From assembly GCF_000374445.1 (NCBI RefSeq), contig NZ_KB894404.1, forward strand, positions 186,001-250,000: a stretch of DNA of 64,000 bases, written 5' to 3'. Under the pieces are notes generated by a model. The model made no database searches. It worked only from the letters and a program-made list of their open reading frames with translations, and had not been told where the DNA came from. Position 1 is the first letter of the stretch, and every line of letters starts with the position of its first letter. This document shows, in pieces, positions 52,467-61,010 of the stretch. Position numbers and translations under genes: made by a program. This stretch comes from Actinokineospora enzanensis DSM 44649. GTDB taxonomy: Bacteria; Actinomycetota; Actinomycetes; Mycobacteriales; Pseudonocardiaceae.

Positions 52467-53575
52467 CCGATTTGTTCGACAGATTCCGCCGTGCGGCCGC
52501 GGCCAACGGGCGGCTGGTGGTGGATACGTGTTCGGCCGAGCTGCCGGAATACGCGGCCACGATCGCGCGGGACCGGGACCAGGAGCGGATGCTGGAGTTC
52601 GCGGTGTTCATCCGCCGCCGGACAGCCGACCTCGCGCAGGTCGACGAGCCGTTGACCGCCGCAGATCTCGCCGTGGTGACCGAGATCGGCCGGGAAAGAG
52701 GTGACCGGGGCATGCCGCACTCGGTCTTGCCCCGGGTGTTGGCGGTGCACGCGGCGGCGACTTTTCGGGAGATCGAGACGGCCGCTGGTGGTGGTGACCT
52801 CACCGAGACCATCCAGTTGCTGGGGTGGCTGAGTACACAATCGACCATCGCCCAACGCGCGTACACCTCGGGCTTTCTGCAGGGACAGCAGCGATTCCTG
52901 TCCGAGGCAGGGCGGGCCCGGCAGTTCGCGGACCAGGCGCTCGCGGGGGAACCGGCGGCAGATCTCGGATTCCCGTTGGCGGGGGCGCAACGGGTGATCG
53001 TGGTGGCATCGGTCTCGTCGGTCTCGCTGGAGGTGGTCTGGAACCAGCACCGGGTGCCGGTGACCCGGGCCGCGTCGGGTGAGGTGGTCGTGCTGTTGCC
53101 CGCCGAGCAGGAGACGCGGGGCCTGACGGAGACCCTCGGGCGGGTGCCCATGGGGACGGCTGTCGGTGCGGTGGAGAACCTGCCGGAGACGTATGCGCTG
53201 GCCCGGGGGATCTGCCGGGTGGCGCGGACGCCCGGTCACCTGTCGACGGTCGGTGACGTGCTGTTGGAACTCGCCGTGGCGGACCTGCCGGAGCTGACGG
53301 GGTGGCTGGACGGCATCGCGGGCAGGCTGGTCGGGGGCGCGGACCTGCTGTCCACACTGGATGCCTTCTACCAGGCTGATCTGGACCGTGCTCGCGCCGC
53401 CGGGGCCCTGCACATCCATCCGCGCACACTGGACTATCGGCTCCGCAAGGTCCGGGAACTGACCGGTGTCGACCCTCGTTCGACTCACGGTATCCGCGTG
53501 CTGACCACGGTGATCGGCCGAGCCCCGGAGGTCTCCGGCCAGCGGTCCCACCCTGGACCGAGCCGAAATCCATGA
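52463..53575 (+). CDS. PucR-like helix-turn-helix regulator, copy 2
   Basis: A 370-residue paralogue of the preceding gene. The HTH (LDRARAAGALHIHPRTLDYRLRKVRELTGVDP) is closest; the N-terminal half has diverged. The ATG at 52463 lies in the ATGA overlap with the upstream stop; a GTG two codons earlier is an alternative. Co-translation suggests the two may form a heteromer. It ends 37 bases before benE. Confidence 0.85.
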   Translation: MTDLFDRFRRAAAANGRLVVDTCSAELPEYAATIARDRDQERMLEFAVFIRRRTADLAQVDEPLTAADLAVVTEIGRERGDRGMPHSVLPRVLAVHAAATFREIETAAGGGDLTETIQLLGWLSTQSTIAQRAYTSGFLQGQQRFLSEAGRARQFADQALAGEPAADLGFPLAGAQRVIVVASVSSVSLEVVWNQHRVPVTRAASGEVVVLLPAEQETRGLTETLGRVPMGTAVGAVENLPETYALARGICRVARTPGHLSTVGDVLLELAVADLPELTGWLDGIAGRLVGGADLLSTLDAFYQADLDRARAAGALHIHPRTLDYRLRKVRELTGVDPRSTHGIRVLTTVIGRAPEVSGQRSHPGPSRNP

Positions 53576-53612
53576 TCGAGGTCGGCGGGCCCGTGGGTAC
53601 AGTCCCCGGACT

Positions 53613-54830
53613 ATGAAGTCGCTGGTCCAGTTCGCGCGGCAGGCGCTGACGCCCTCGGCGTTCGTCGCCGGGCTGATCTCGGTGTTGGCGGGTACGACCA
53701 GTTCGGTGGCGATCGTGTTCGCCGCGGCCAAGGCGGCGGGGGCGACGTCCGCCGAGCTGGCGTCGTGGATGCTCGCGCTGGGGCTGGGTATCGGGGTGAC
53801 GTGTATCGGGTTGTCGCTGCGGTATCGGACGCCGGTGGTGGTGGCCTGGTCGACGCCGGGGGCGGCGGTGTTGGTCACCGGGTTGGTCGGGGCGACGATG
53901 GCGCAGGCCGTCGGGGCGTTCCTGGTGTCCGCGGCGTTGATCACGCTGAGTGGGGTCACCGGCTGGTTCGCGCGGGTCATGGACCGGATCCCGATGCCGT
54001 TGGCGGCCGGGCTGCTCGCCGGGATCCTCGTGCAGTTCGGCATGGGGTTGTTCAGCGCGATGCACGGCAGTTTCGCCGTGGTGTTCCCCATGTTCGCGAT
54101 CTACCTGCCGGGCCGCCGGTGGTTCCCCCGCTACGCCGTCCTCGCGGCCCTGGTCGTGGGGATCGTCGCGGCCGCGGTGACCGGGGCGATCCAGCCGCAC
54201 GAGGTGGATCTGGCGTTCGCGGTGCCGGTGTTCACCATGCCCGAGTTCTCCTGGCAGGTGATCCTCGGTGCCGGGCTGCCGTTGTTCGCGGTGACCATGG
54301 CGTCGCAGAACCTCGCCGGGGTGGCGGTGCTGCGCAACGACGGGTACCGGGTCCCGGTGTCGCCGTTGATCGGGTGGACCGGTGCCGCCAACTTCGTGCT
54401 CGCGCCGTTCGGCTGTTACGGGATCAACCTCGCGGCCATCACCGCGGCCATCTGCACCGGCAGCCAGGCGCATGAGGACCCGGACCGGCGCTACATCGCG
54501 GCGGTGTGGTCCGGGGTGTTCTTTCTGTTGCTCGGCGCGTTCGGCGGCACGGTGAGCGACCTGCTCGCGGCGCTGCCGATGTCGCTGATCGCCGGGATCG
54601 GCGGCCTTGGCCTGCTCGGCACCGTCATCAACTCGCTCACCTCGGCGCTCGCGGAGGAGCGCTGGCGGGAGTCGGCGGTGGTCGCGTTCCTGGCGACCGC
54701 GTCCGGGGTGACGCTGCTGGGGATCGGGTCGGCCTTCTGGGGGCTGCTCGCAGGTGTGCTCACCGCTCTCGTGACCCGCGGCAGGCGGCCGGTGGCACCC
54801 ATGGTCGAGGACAGCCGGTCGGTCGCCTGA
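53613..54830 (+). CDS. benE: BenE-family benzoate/proton symporter
   Basis: A 405-residue transporter with about twelve membrane helices. The family features are visible in FVAGLISVLAGTTSSVAIVFAAA, YRTPVVVAWSTPGAAVL and FGCYGINLAAITAAICTG. BenE carries benzoate or related aromatic acids with protons across the plasma membrane. It follows the two PucR-type regulators on the same strand, which may sense its substrate. No benzoate-catabolic genes are in the window. Confidence 0.9.
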   Translation: MKSLVQFARQALTPSAFVAGLISVLAGTTSSVAIVFAAAKAAGATSAELASWMLALGLGIGVTCIGLSLRYRTPVVVAWSTPGAAVLVTGLVGATMAQAVGAFLVSAALITLSGVTGWFARVMDRIPMPLAAGLLAGILVQFGMGLFSAMHGSFAVVFPMFAIYLPGRRWFPRYAVLAALVVGIVAAAVTGAIQPHEVDLAFAVPVFTMPEFSWQVILGAGLPLFAVTMASQNLAGVAVLRNDGYRVPVSPLIGWTGAANFVLAPFGCYGINLAAITAAICTGSQAHEDPDRRYIAAVWSGVFFLLLGAFGGTVSDLLAALPMSLIAGIGGLGLLGTVINSLTSALAEERWRESAVVAFLATASGVTLLGIGSAFWGLLAGVLTALVTRGRRPVAPMVEDSRSVA

Positions 54831-54978
54831 ACGGGGGACGGGGCTCAGCTGTGATCCGCCGTCGCCGAATGACAGGAGCGAGCCGATCACTCTGGGCGAC
54901 CGGTTAAGGTCGGATGCACGCCGACGCCGGGGGTGTCTTGTCGGTCGGATACGCCGAGAGGATGTCGCGGGCGCCGCC

Positions 54979-55830
54979 ATGAGCGATTTGGTCATCTCGA
55001 TTGTGCTGTGCGTCGCGGTCGCGGTCATCTACGCGTTCGCCGCCCTCATCCAGTCCCGGCACGGGCACCGGACCGTGCGCGAGCTGACGCGGATGCCGGT
55101 GTGGTGGGTCGCGCAGGTCCTCAACGCGGCGGGGGCCGCGCTGCACGTGTGGTCGCTCGGGTTCGGGCCGCTGTCGCTGATCCAGCCGCTCGGGGTGCTC
55201 ACGCTGGTCATCGCGGTGCCGCTGGCCGCGGCGAGCGCCCGGCGGCGGGTCACCGCGCAGGAGCTGGTCGGCATGGGGGCCACCGTGGTCGGGCTGGCCG
55301 GGCTCACGATGATCATCGCCACCGCGGGCCACGCGGACACCCTGACCAGCGACGAGTTGACCTGGCTGCTGGTCGCGGGCGGCGCGGTGCTGGTCGCGCT
55401 GATCGTGCGCGGGCACCGGCCAGGGGCCTCCGCGCTGTGGGAGGCGACCGCGGGCGGGCTCGCCTACTCGGTGTGCTCGGCGCTGTGCCAGACCGTGGTC
55501 CTGCACGTCGACCAGGAGGGCGCGGGCGTGCTGCTCCGCCCGGACACGATCGTGGCCATGGTGGCCATCGTCGCGCTGGCGATCACCGCCACCGTCGTCA
55601 CCCAACGCTCCTACCGCGACGGCCTTGGCGCGCCGCTGGCCGTGACCAACCTGGTCAACCCCGCCAGCGCCACCGCCATCGGCGTGCTGTTCCTGGGCGA
55701 GAGCCTGGCCGCCACCCAGCTTCAGGTCGTACTCGCGCTCGCCTGCGCGGCCACCGCCGCCTTCGGGGTCACCCAGCTGGCCCGCGCCCGCGACGCCGAG
55801 CGCGCGCCGGTGCTCGCGGCTGTGCATTAG
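54979..55830 (+). CDS. DMT superfamily (EamA-like) transporter
   Basis: A 283-residue membrane protein with about nine or ten helices in two repeats. The C-terminal repeat has the EamA pattern LVNPASATAIGVLFLGESLAATQLQVVLALACAATAAFGV. Drug/metabolite transporters of this size usually export small metabolites or are linked to Mg2+/NIPA-like uptake. No partner gene is apparent. The start at 54979 has a weak ribosome site. Confidence 0.8.
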   Translation: MSDLVISIVLCVAVAVIYAFAALIQSRHGHRTVRELTRMPVWWVAQVLNAAGAALHVWSLGFGPLSLIQPLGVLTLVIAVPLAAASARRRVTAQELVGMGATVVGLAGLTMIIATAGHADTLTSDELTWLLVAGGAVLVALIVRGHRPGASALWEATAGGLAYSVCSALCQTVVLHVDQEGAGVLLRPDTIVAMVAIVALAITATVVTQRSYRDGLGAPLAVTNLVNPASATAIGVLFLGESLAATQLQVVLALACAATAAFGVTQLARARDAERAPVLAAVH

Positions 55831-55955
55831 ACCGGGATCGGGTGAATCTCGGCCCCTGACGCCGTCCACATGGGCAAGACGGCGCGGGGCTCGTCAGGTG
55901 ATCGTGTCCTGCGTGCTGCGGGCGAGCGGCGCGGGGAGCACGAGGAGACGAGCAC

Positions 55956-57971
55956 ATGGCAGGCGATGTCAACCTCAACGAACAGGCGATGACGAGAGCG
56001 GCGCACTCCGGGCAGGGCGTCGCGCACGAGTACGGGCCCCGGGTGGTGGTCGCGGAGGTCGCGGCGGACCAAGTGGACGCCGCCGGGGTGGACGCTTTCG
56101 ATGTGGACGGCGCGGAGCTGGACGAGGTCGGCGCGCTGGGTCTGGCCGCGTTCCGGTTACGCGAGTCCGAGGAGTACGCGGCGGCGAAGGCGGCCCGGCC
56201 GTTGGACGGGGTGAACTGGGGCGATGGTGAGCCGCCGGACGCCCCTGAGGCGGAGGTCCGCACCGCGGACGTCGACGCGGCCGCGTTGTCCGCCCGGCTC
56301 ACCGGCCGGGTCGCGGTCGGCGTGGTGATCGTGGCCGGGCCCGGGGACCTGGCGTTCAGCGCGGACGAGCGCACCAAGGTCGTGGCCGAGGTGCAGAACG
56401 GCCTGAGCTGGTTGGGCGCGCAGAGTTCGCCGGACGGGATCACCTGGGCCTACGACATCCACACCGTGACGCTGACCGTCCAGCCCGACCCGAACACCGG
56501 GGTCGACGCCCTGGAGGGGGTCTGGCGCGACCCGGCGCTGGCCGCCCTCGGGTTCGGCGCGGGCCTGTCCGGCGCGGCGGCCTACGCCGGGAAGCTGCGC
56601 CAGGACCTGAACACCGACTGGGCCTACGTCGCGTTCTTCACCAAGTACCCGGTCCGGCACTTCGGCTACGCCTCGATCGGCGGCCCGCGCCTGGTGATCC
56701 AGTACGCCAACGACGGCTGGGGCCCGGACAACATCGACCGCGTGTTCGCCCACGAGACCGGCCACATCTTCGGCGCCCCCGACGAGTACGCGTCCAGCGG
56801 CTGCGACTGCGGTGGCTCCTGGGGCTACTTCGGCAAGCCCAACACCAACTGCGAGAACTGCGCGACCGGCGGCGGCGAGCCGTGCCTGATGAAGGCGAAC
56901 ACCTGGGCGATGTGCCCGCAGACCCCCTACCATCTGGGCTTCCCGCAGGGCCAGCGCTACTCCGGCGTGTTCACCGCGGGCACCGGCGGCCACGGCCTGT
57001 GGGTCGGCGCCGACTGGTCGCACTTCGTGGCGAAGTGGCGCGACTGGAGTGCGGGCGGGCTGCGCCTGGACGAGCTGGAGATCAGCCGACCGGGCGGCCA
57101 GTTCCGCTACTCGGGCGTGTTCAGCGCCGGGACCGGCGGTTACGGCCTGTGGGCGCTGGTCGACTGGAACAGCTTCGTGGCCAAGTGGCAGGAATGGAGC
57201 GCCGCGGGCCTGCGGCTGGTCGACCTCGACATCACCGAGGTCGACGGCCAACTCCGCTACTCGGGTGTGTATCGCGCGGGCAGCGGCGGCTACGGCCTGT
57301 GGGTGAACGCCGACTGGTCCAGCTTCGTCGCGAAGTGGCAGGACTGGAGCAGCCAGGGCTTGCGCCTCGACGACCTCACCATCACCAATGTCAACGGCCA
57401 GCTCCGTTACTCGGGTGTGTTCAACGCGGGCAGTGGTGGCTATGGCCTGTGGGCGTTGGCCGACTGGAACAGCTTTGTGACGAAGTGGAAGGAATGGAGC
57501 GCGTCCGGGTTGCGGTTGGTCGATCTCGACATCACCGATGTCGGCGGTCAGCTCCGTTATTCCGGGGTGTTTCGTGCGGGTTCGGGTGGCTATGGGCTGT
57601 GGGTCAACACGGCCTGGACGAGTTTCCTGTCGAAATGGCAGGACTGGAGCGCGAACGGTCTGCGACTGGTCGACTTCGACATCACACCGACCGGGATCGA
57701 ACCGTTCAGCGAACTCGACACGGGTTCCTCGGTGGAGGTCGCCGGGGAACTGGCGGAACACGCGCCGACCGGGTTCGGCTTCCACTCGGTGTCGCTGACG
57801 TCCATCGACGAGGACGCCGTGCACAACGCCCTCGACGACGTGCAGGACGAGAGCGCGCCGGGGGAGGGGTATCTGGCGCAGGAGGTGGGGCAGGGGGACC
57901 GCTCGGCTCCCGACGACCTGGTCCTCCCGGTCACCTCACCCGCGGGCGTGGGCGGCATGTCCGCAGGCTGA
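55956..57971 (+). CDS. Zinc metalloprotease with five BTRD1-like repeats
   Basis: A 671-residue protein. Residues about 95-330 are a metzincin-like protease: HETGHIFGAPD (266-276) fits HExxHxxGxxD, the snapalysin-type zinc site, followed by a Met-turn candidate in NTWAMCPQT and a cysteine-rich loop (GCDCGGSWGYF, NCENCATGGGEPC). Residues 334-583 are five consecutive 50-residue repeats (RYSGVF-AG-GG-GLW-WxSF-KW-WS-GLRL) resembling bacterial tandem repeat domain 1. No signal peptide is visible. A GAGGAGA ribosome site precedes the ATG. Substrate and export route unknown. Confidence 0.85.
   Translation: MAGDVNLNEQAMTRAAHSGQGVAHEYGPRVVVAEVAADQVDAAGVDAFDVDGAELDEVGALGLAAFRLRESEEYAAAKAARPLDGVNWGDGEPPDAPEAEVRTADVDAAALSARLTGRVAVGVVIVAGPGDLAFSADERTKVVAEVQNGLSWLGAQSSPDGITWAYDIHTVTLTVQPDPNTGVDALEGVWRDPALAALGFGAGLSGAAAYAGKLRQDLNTDWAYVAFFTKYPVRHFGYASIGGPRLVIQYANDGWGPDNIDRVFAHETGHIFGAPDEYASSGCDCGGSWGYFGKPNTNCENCATGGGEPCLMKANTWAMCPQTPYHLGFPQGQRYSGVFTAGTGGHGLWVGADWSHFVAKWRDWSAGGLRLDELEISRPGGQFRYSGVFSAGTGGYGLWALVDWNSFVAKWQEWSAAGLRLVDLDITEVDGQLRYSGVYRAGSGGYGLWVNADWSSFVAKWQDWSSQGLRLDDLTITNVNGQLRYSGVFNAGSGGYGLWALADWNSFVTKWKEWSASGLRLVDLDITDVGGQLRYSGVFRAGSGGYGLWVNTAWTSFLSKWQDWSANGLRLVDFDITPTGIEPFSELDTGSSVEVAGELAEHAPTGFGFHSVSLTSIDEDAVHNALDDVQDESAPGEGYLAQEVGQGDRSAPDDLVLPVTSPAGVGGMSAG
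56955..57704 (+). repeat. Five tandem 150-bp coding repeats
   Basis: Units of exactly 50 codons each begin with RYSGV(F/Y). Copies 1, 3 and 5 share WVxxxW, copies 2 and 4 share WALxDWNSF and K(E)WSA-GLRLVDLDIT, so they form an alternating A-B-A-B-A pattern suggesting duplication of a 100-residue unit. Confidence 0.9.
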
Positions 57972-57979
57972 CCCGCTTG

Positions 57980-58018
57980 GCGCTTGCCGGGGGGAGACTT
58001 GCCTTCCCCGGCAAGCGC
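57980..58018. terminator. Bidirectional hairpin terminator
   Basis: Thirteen-base perfect arms GCGCTTGCCGGGG and complement with a 13-base loop, between the convergent metalloprotease and Nudix genes; it ends at the Nudix stop codon. Confidence 0.8.
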
Positions 58019-58495
58019 TCAGGTGAAGAAAGGCGGTGCCGAGGGGGTTTTCGCGTGGTCGAGGCGGAGCCGGATCGAGGGGTGGATCGCGTCGTCGAGG
58101 TCGTTGAGCTCGGTCTTGGTCAGCCAGCGGGCTTCTTTGCTCTCGCTGCTGGTGCGGAGCTCCCCGCCGATCGCGGTGGCGCGGAAGCAGATCGAGAACT
58201 CCTGGCGGACCTCGCCGTCGGTGTAGGCGACGACGTGGTGGGGGTTGCTGTAGATGCCGATCAGGCCGGTGACCTCGATGTCGATGCCGGTTTCCTCCTT
58301 GACCTCGCGCACGGTCGTCTCGGTCATGGTCTCGCCGAGTTCGTGGGTGCCGCCCGGGATGGAGTACAGGTTGTTGTCGGTGCGACGGATCATGAGGACG
58401 CGTTCCTGGTCGTCTTCGACGTAGGCGCTGCACGCGATGGCGATGCTGTTCGGGTGGGGGGCGTTCGGGTCGTTGAGGTAGTCCGTGCGGGCCAA
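58019..58495 (-). CDS. Nudix hydrolase
   Basis: A 158-residue hydrolase with a perfect Nudix box (GGTHELGETM...REVKEETGI, Gly49 to Ile71), so Mg-dependent cleavage of a nucleoside diphosphate linked to another group is expected. Substrate cannot be read from sequence. The preceding gene stops nine bases before its start, so the two form an operon controlled by the HTH protein. Similar HTH-Nudix pairs recur in actinobacteria. Confidence 0.9.
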   Translation of the reverse strand: MARTDYLNDPNAPHPNSIAIACSAYVEDDQERVLMIRRTDNNLYSIPGGTHELGETMTETTVREVKEETGIDIEVTGLIGIYSNPHHVVAYTDGEVRQEFSICFRATAIGGELRTSSESKEARWLTKTELNDLDDAIHPSIRLRLDHAKTPSAPPFFT

Positions 58496-58504
58496 GAGGT
58501 CTCC

Positions 58505-59248
58505 CTAGAACTCGGCGGTGGTCGAGAGGTTCCAGACGGCCTCGAAGCTCTCGGAGTAGGTCTCGAAGAGGTCGCCAGCGGTGAGACGACGCAGGTGGAG
58601 GCTGGGGGCGTGCGCGCCCTGGAAGCCGTAGACGTGGGTGTTGACGATCATCTCGTCGTCGAAGCGGAAGATGCTGTTGTAAAGGGTCGTACGGTGGAAA
58701 CGCATCTCCACCCCGGATACCCCGATCAGCGGTCGGTAGAACGCCAGGGCGTTCCGGATGCGGGCCGCGAGGGTGCCGTCGCCCAGTTGTTCCTCCTCGC
58801 CCCGGCTCGCCACCTCAGGGCCTGCCGGGTCGCCGAACAGCAGCCGGACCCGGGTGCCGCTCGCGGCCTTGGCGGCCAACTGCTTGACGAATTCGGGGCG
58901 TTCCACCAGGAACAATGCCGCGTGCATCAGCAGGTCTACGTGTTCGATCGCGTCGCCGATGACCCGGTCCCACAGTTCGACGGGCACGGTGTTGCGGTGT
59001 GGGTAGACCTTGACCACCTCGGAGCAGGCGATCTCGGCCTTGCGCTCGGGTGCCACCGCGTCCGGCCATAGGTAGTTCTCCGTTTCCCGGACCAGGGCGG
59101 CGATGGTGTGCCGGTGCCTGGGGTAGGGGAGACGTCCCTTGGTGATCCACCGCTCGACAGTCTTGGGGTCCACGCCGGTGGCCTTGGAGACCCTGTCCAG
59201 GTCGAGGCCGTTGCGGAGCAGCGAGTCCCGGAGGCGTTCGTTGTGCAC
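58505..59248 (-). CDS. HTH regulator with C-terminal ligand-binding-like domain
   Basis: A 247-residue protein. Residues 1-60 form a Cro/C1-like HTH (LDLDRVSKATGVDPKTVERWITKGRLPYPRHRHTIAAL). The rest, from about residue 70, is an alpha/beta domain containing VRLLFGDPAGPEV and RFHRTTLYNSIFRFDDEMIVNTHVYG, a conserved block reminiscent of half of a phospholipase D-like fold. The GTG at 59248 is used since GAAGGAG ends five bases upstream; a GTG at 59254 overlaps that site. First gene of the pair with Nudix. Confidence 0.8.
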   Translation of the reverse strand: MHNERLRDSLLRNGLDLDRVSKATGVDPKTVERWITKGRLPYPRHRHTIAALVRETENYLWPDAVAPERKAEIACSEVVKVYPHRNTVPVELWDRVIGDAIEHVDLLMHAALFLVERPEFVKQLAAKAASGTRVRLLFGDPAGPEVASRGEEEQLGDGTLAARIRNALAFYRPLIGVSGVEMRFHRTTLYNSIFRFDDEMIVNTHVYGFQGAHAPSLHLRRLTAGDLFETYSESFEAVWNLSTTAEF

Positions 59249-59260
59249 ATCCACTCCTTC

Positions 59261-59309
59261 GGACGTGTAGGGACGTCTTTGTCTTACGTCAGGACGTCTT
59301 CGAACGTCC
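59261..59309 (-). promoter_or_regulatory. ACGT-core operator array before the HTH-Nudix operon
   Basis: Five ACGT cores at 59263, 59273, 59286, 59294 and 59304 lie within 45 bases, most inside GGACGT or ACGTCC. The last two form GGACGT-N6-ACGTCC (59292-59309). This immediately precedes the ribosome site of the HTH gene, so autoregulation is likely. Confidence 0.55.
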
Positions 59310-59563
59310 CGCCATGCGGTGCGCCCGTCCTCCCTTGAGGTCGAAAGTCAGGCATGTCAGGAGCTTGGCGGGAGTCTGGCCAGGAGGAACGACTCATGGT
59401 TTCGGTGGACGAGTGGCACTGATTCTACCGGCACAGCTCGGCAATCTACGGGCTGGTTGCGGAACGCGACAAGGGACATCCGAACGAAGTCCGGTATTGA
59501 ATGAAACGTGAGCAGGATAGAGCGGATATCAACGCTTTATCGGTTTGTGGCATGTCGCTGTCG
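59310..59563. other. Intergenic region with no gene seen
   Basis: Together with the operator array this makes about 315 gene-free bases between the HTH-Nudix operon and the end of the winged-helix gene. Short open frames on the + strand lack ribosome sites and familiar sequence. Composition is less GC-rich than the flanks. Confidence 0.45.
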
Positions 59564-60739
59564 TCAGGCGATCAGTTCTTGTTCGAGTGCGGTCCGTCCC
59601 CGGGCGCGGGCCGACAACCGGACGTCGCCCAGGACGGATACCCACCGCTCGGCTGCCTGTGCCACCGCTGCCTCGGCGGCCGAGTCGACGTCCTCCAGGA
59701 ATCGCCAGACGATCTCGCCGTCGGCTCGCTGGGCCCATCCGCCGACGACCTGGCCGTTCCACCACAGTGTCGGGCCCGCGTTTCCGAACTTGTCGAACAA
59801 TCGGGTCGCGTGTGCCCCGAGGTACCAGTCGCGGCGTTGCCAGCCCATCGTGGTCGGGTCCAGGGCGGGGAGGAGCGCGGCCCACGGTTCCAGGGCTGGT
59901 GGCTCGTCCTCGTCGGCGGTCAGCAGCACACCGACGCCCTCGTCCAGTTCGACCTCCGCGATGTCCACAGCGGACAGCGCGCGCCGGGTCTGGGTCTTGG
60001 TCCACCCCGTCCACCATTGCAGGTCGTCCGGCAGTGCGGGGCCGAAGGCGTGCAGCCAGCGGCGGGCCAGTTCGGCCTCGGCCTTCGGCTGGTCCCAGTC
60101 CTCCAGCCCGTCCGGGAGCCACGACCGCAGGGGCGACCATCGGTACTGGTGGGACGTCCAGGAGCCCCGCGGCCGGGCGCGCACCACGTGTCCCTCGGCG
60201 GCGAGCAGGAACAGCAGTCTGCTCGCGATGTTCTGTCTGCCCTCGTAGTCCTTGCCCTGGGACAGGACGACCTGGGTGGACAGTCGGGGGTGGTCGGTGG
60301 CCAGGTCGGCGGCGGTCGTCTCGCCGCGGGCGCGGAGTGCGGCCAGGGCCACCTCGCCCGTCTCGGCCAGCCAGGTCGGCGGGTCGGGGACGACGCCGTC
60401 CAGCATCTTCTCCAGCTTGCGCCGCTCCCGGGCCGCCACGCCGAGTGAACACCCGGCCTGGATGAGCGAGGCGTTCGAGTGGGACGCGACGAACACGGTC
60501 CGGCGCATGCCGAGCAGGCGGATGAGCGCGCGGTCGGTGTAGAGGGCGTCGCCGATGGCGGAGATGTCACCGCCTGTCATGCGGGCCAGGGCGGAGAGGT
60601 GGACCGAGGTCGGGTCCGTCCCGTGCAGGGCCACCACGGCGTCCGCCGCCGTCACCGGGTCGGCCGCCCTGGTCTCGGCCGCCAGCCGATGGCGGTGGCC
60701 GAGCCGTGCCCGCCGTGCGGCGGTACCGATGTGGCGCAC
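59564..60739 (-). CDS. Winged-helix DNA-binding protein (AlkZ/HTH_42-like)
   Basis: A 391-residue protein of the winged helix DNA-binding family that includes the glycosylase AlkZ. It has LHGTDPTSVHLSALARM, GMRRTVFVASHSNA, and ALLPALDPTTMGWQRRDWYLG, and the closing VWRFLEDVD region. The QxQ catalytic motif of AlkZ is not visible (LHGTDP in its place), so base-excision activity is uncertain. GTG at 60739 has GGAG seven bases upstream; the frame extends upstream to 61471 but overlaps the divergent envelope gene and is non-coding in character. Confidence 0.82.
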   Translation of the reverse strand: MRHIGTAARRARLGHRHRLAAETRAADPVTAADAVVALHGTDPTSVHLSALARMTGGDISAIGDALYTDRALIRLLGMRRTVFVASHSNASLIQAGCSLGVAARERRKLEKMLDGVVPDPPTWLAETGEVALAALRARGETTAADLATDHPRLSTQVVLSQGKDYEGRQNIASRLLFLLAAEGHVVRARPRGSWTSHQYRWSPLRSWLPDGLEDWDQPKAEAELARRWLHAFGPALPDDLQWWTGWTKTQTRRALSAVDIAEVELDEGVGVLLTADEDEPPALEPWAALLPALDPTTMGWQRRDWYLGAHATRLFDKFGNAGPTLWWNGQVVGGWAQRADGEIVWRFLEDVDSAAEAAVAQAAERWVSVLGDVRLSARARGRTALEQELIA

Positions 60740-61010
60740 GATGACACTCCGCTTCGGGTCGGGGGCGGGCTCGCGCACCATAACGCCCGGCACCGACAGT
60801 CGGCGGGACATGGGCGGTCGAACGACACCGTCGGTCGTCGTGGGCCGGGTGGGGGACGAATAGGTGGACGAATTCCCCGCGAGACCGGGACGGTTCATCC
60901 GTTGTTTTGCGACCGACCGTTCATCGTAACGCCATCTCCGCGCGGGACGATCTAACGTGTGCGTTTCCGGTGGTCCGCCTATGTCGGAGTTGTGCCGATG
61001 GGGGTTATCC

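Noticed and set aside
56955-57704. Regular 150-base repeats considered as a CRISPR-like array
   Set aside because: They are in frame, encode a repeated protein module and have no unique spacers.
59319-59504. Small + strand frames in the gap before the winged-helix gene
   Set aside because: No ribosome site, no familiar sequence and unremarkable composition.
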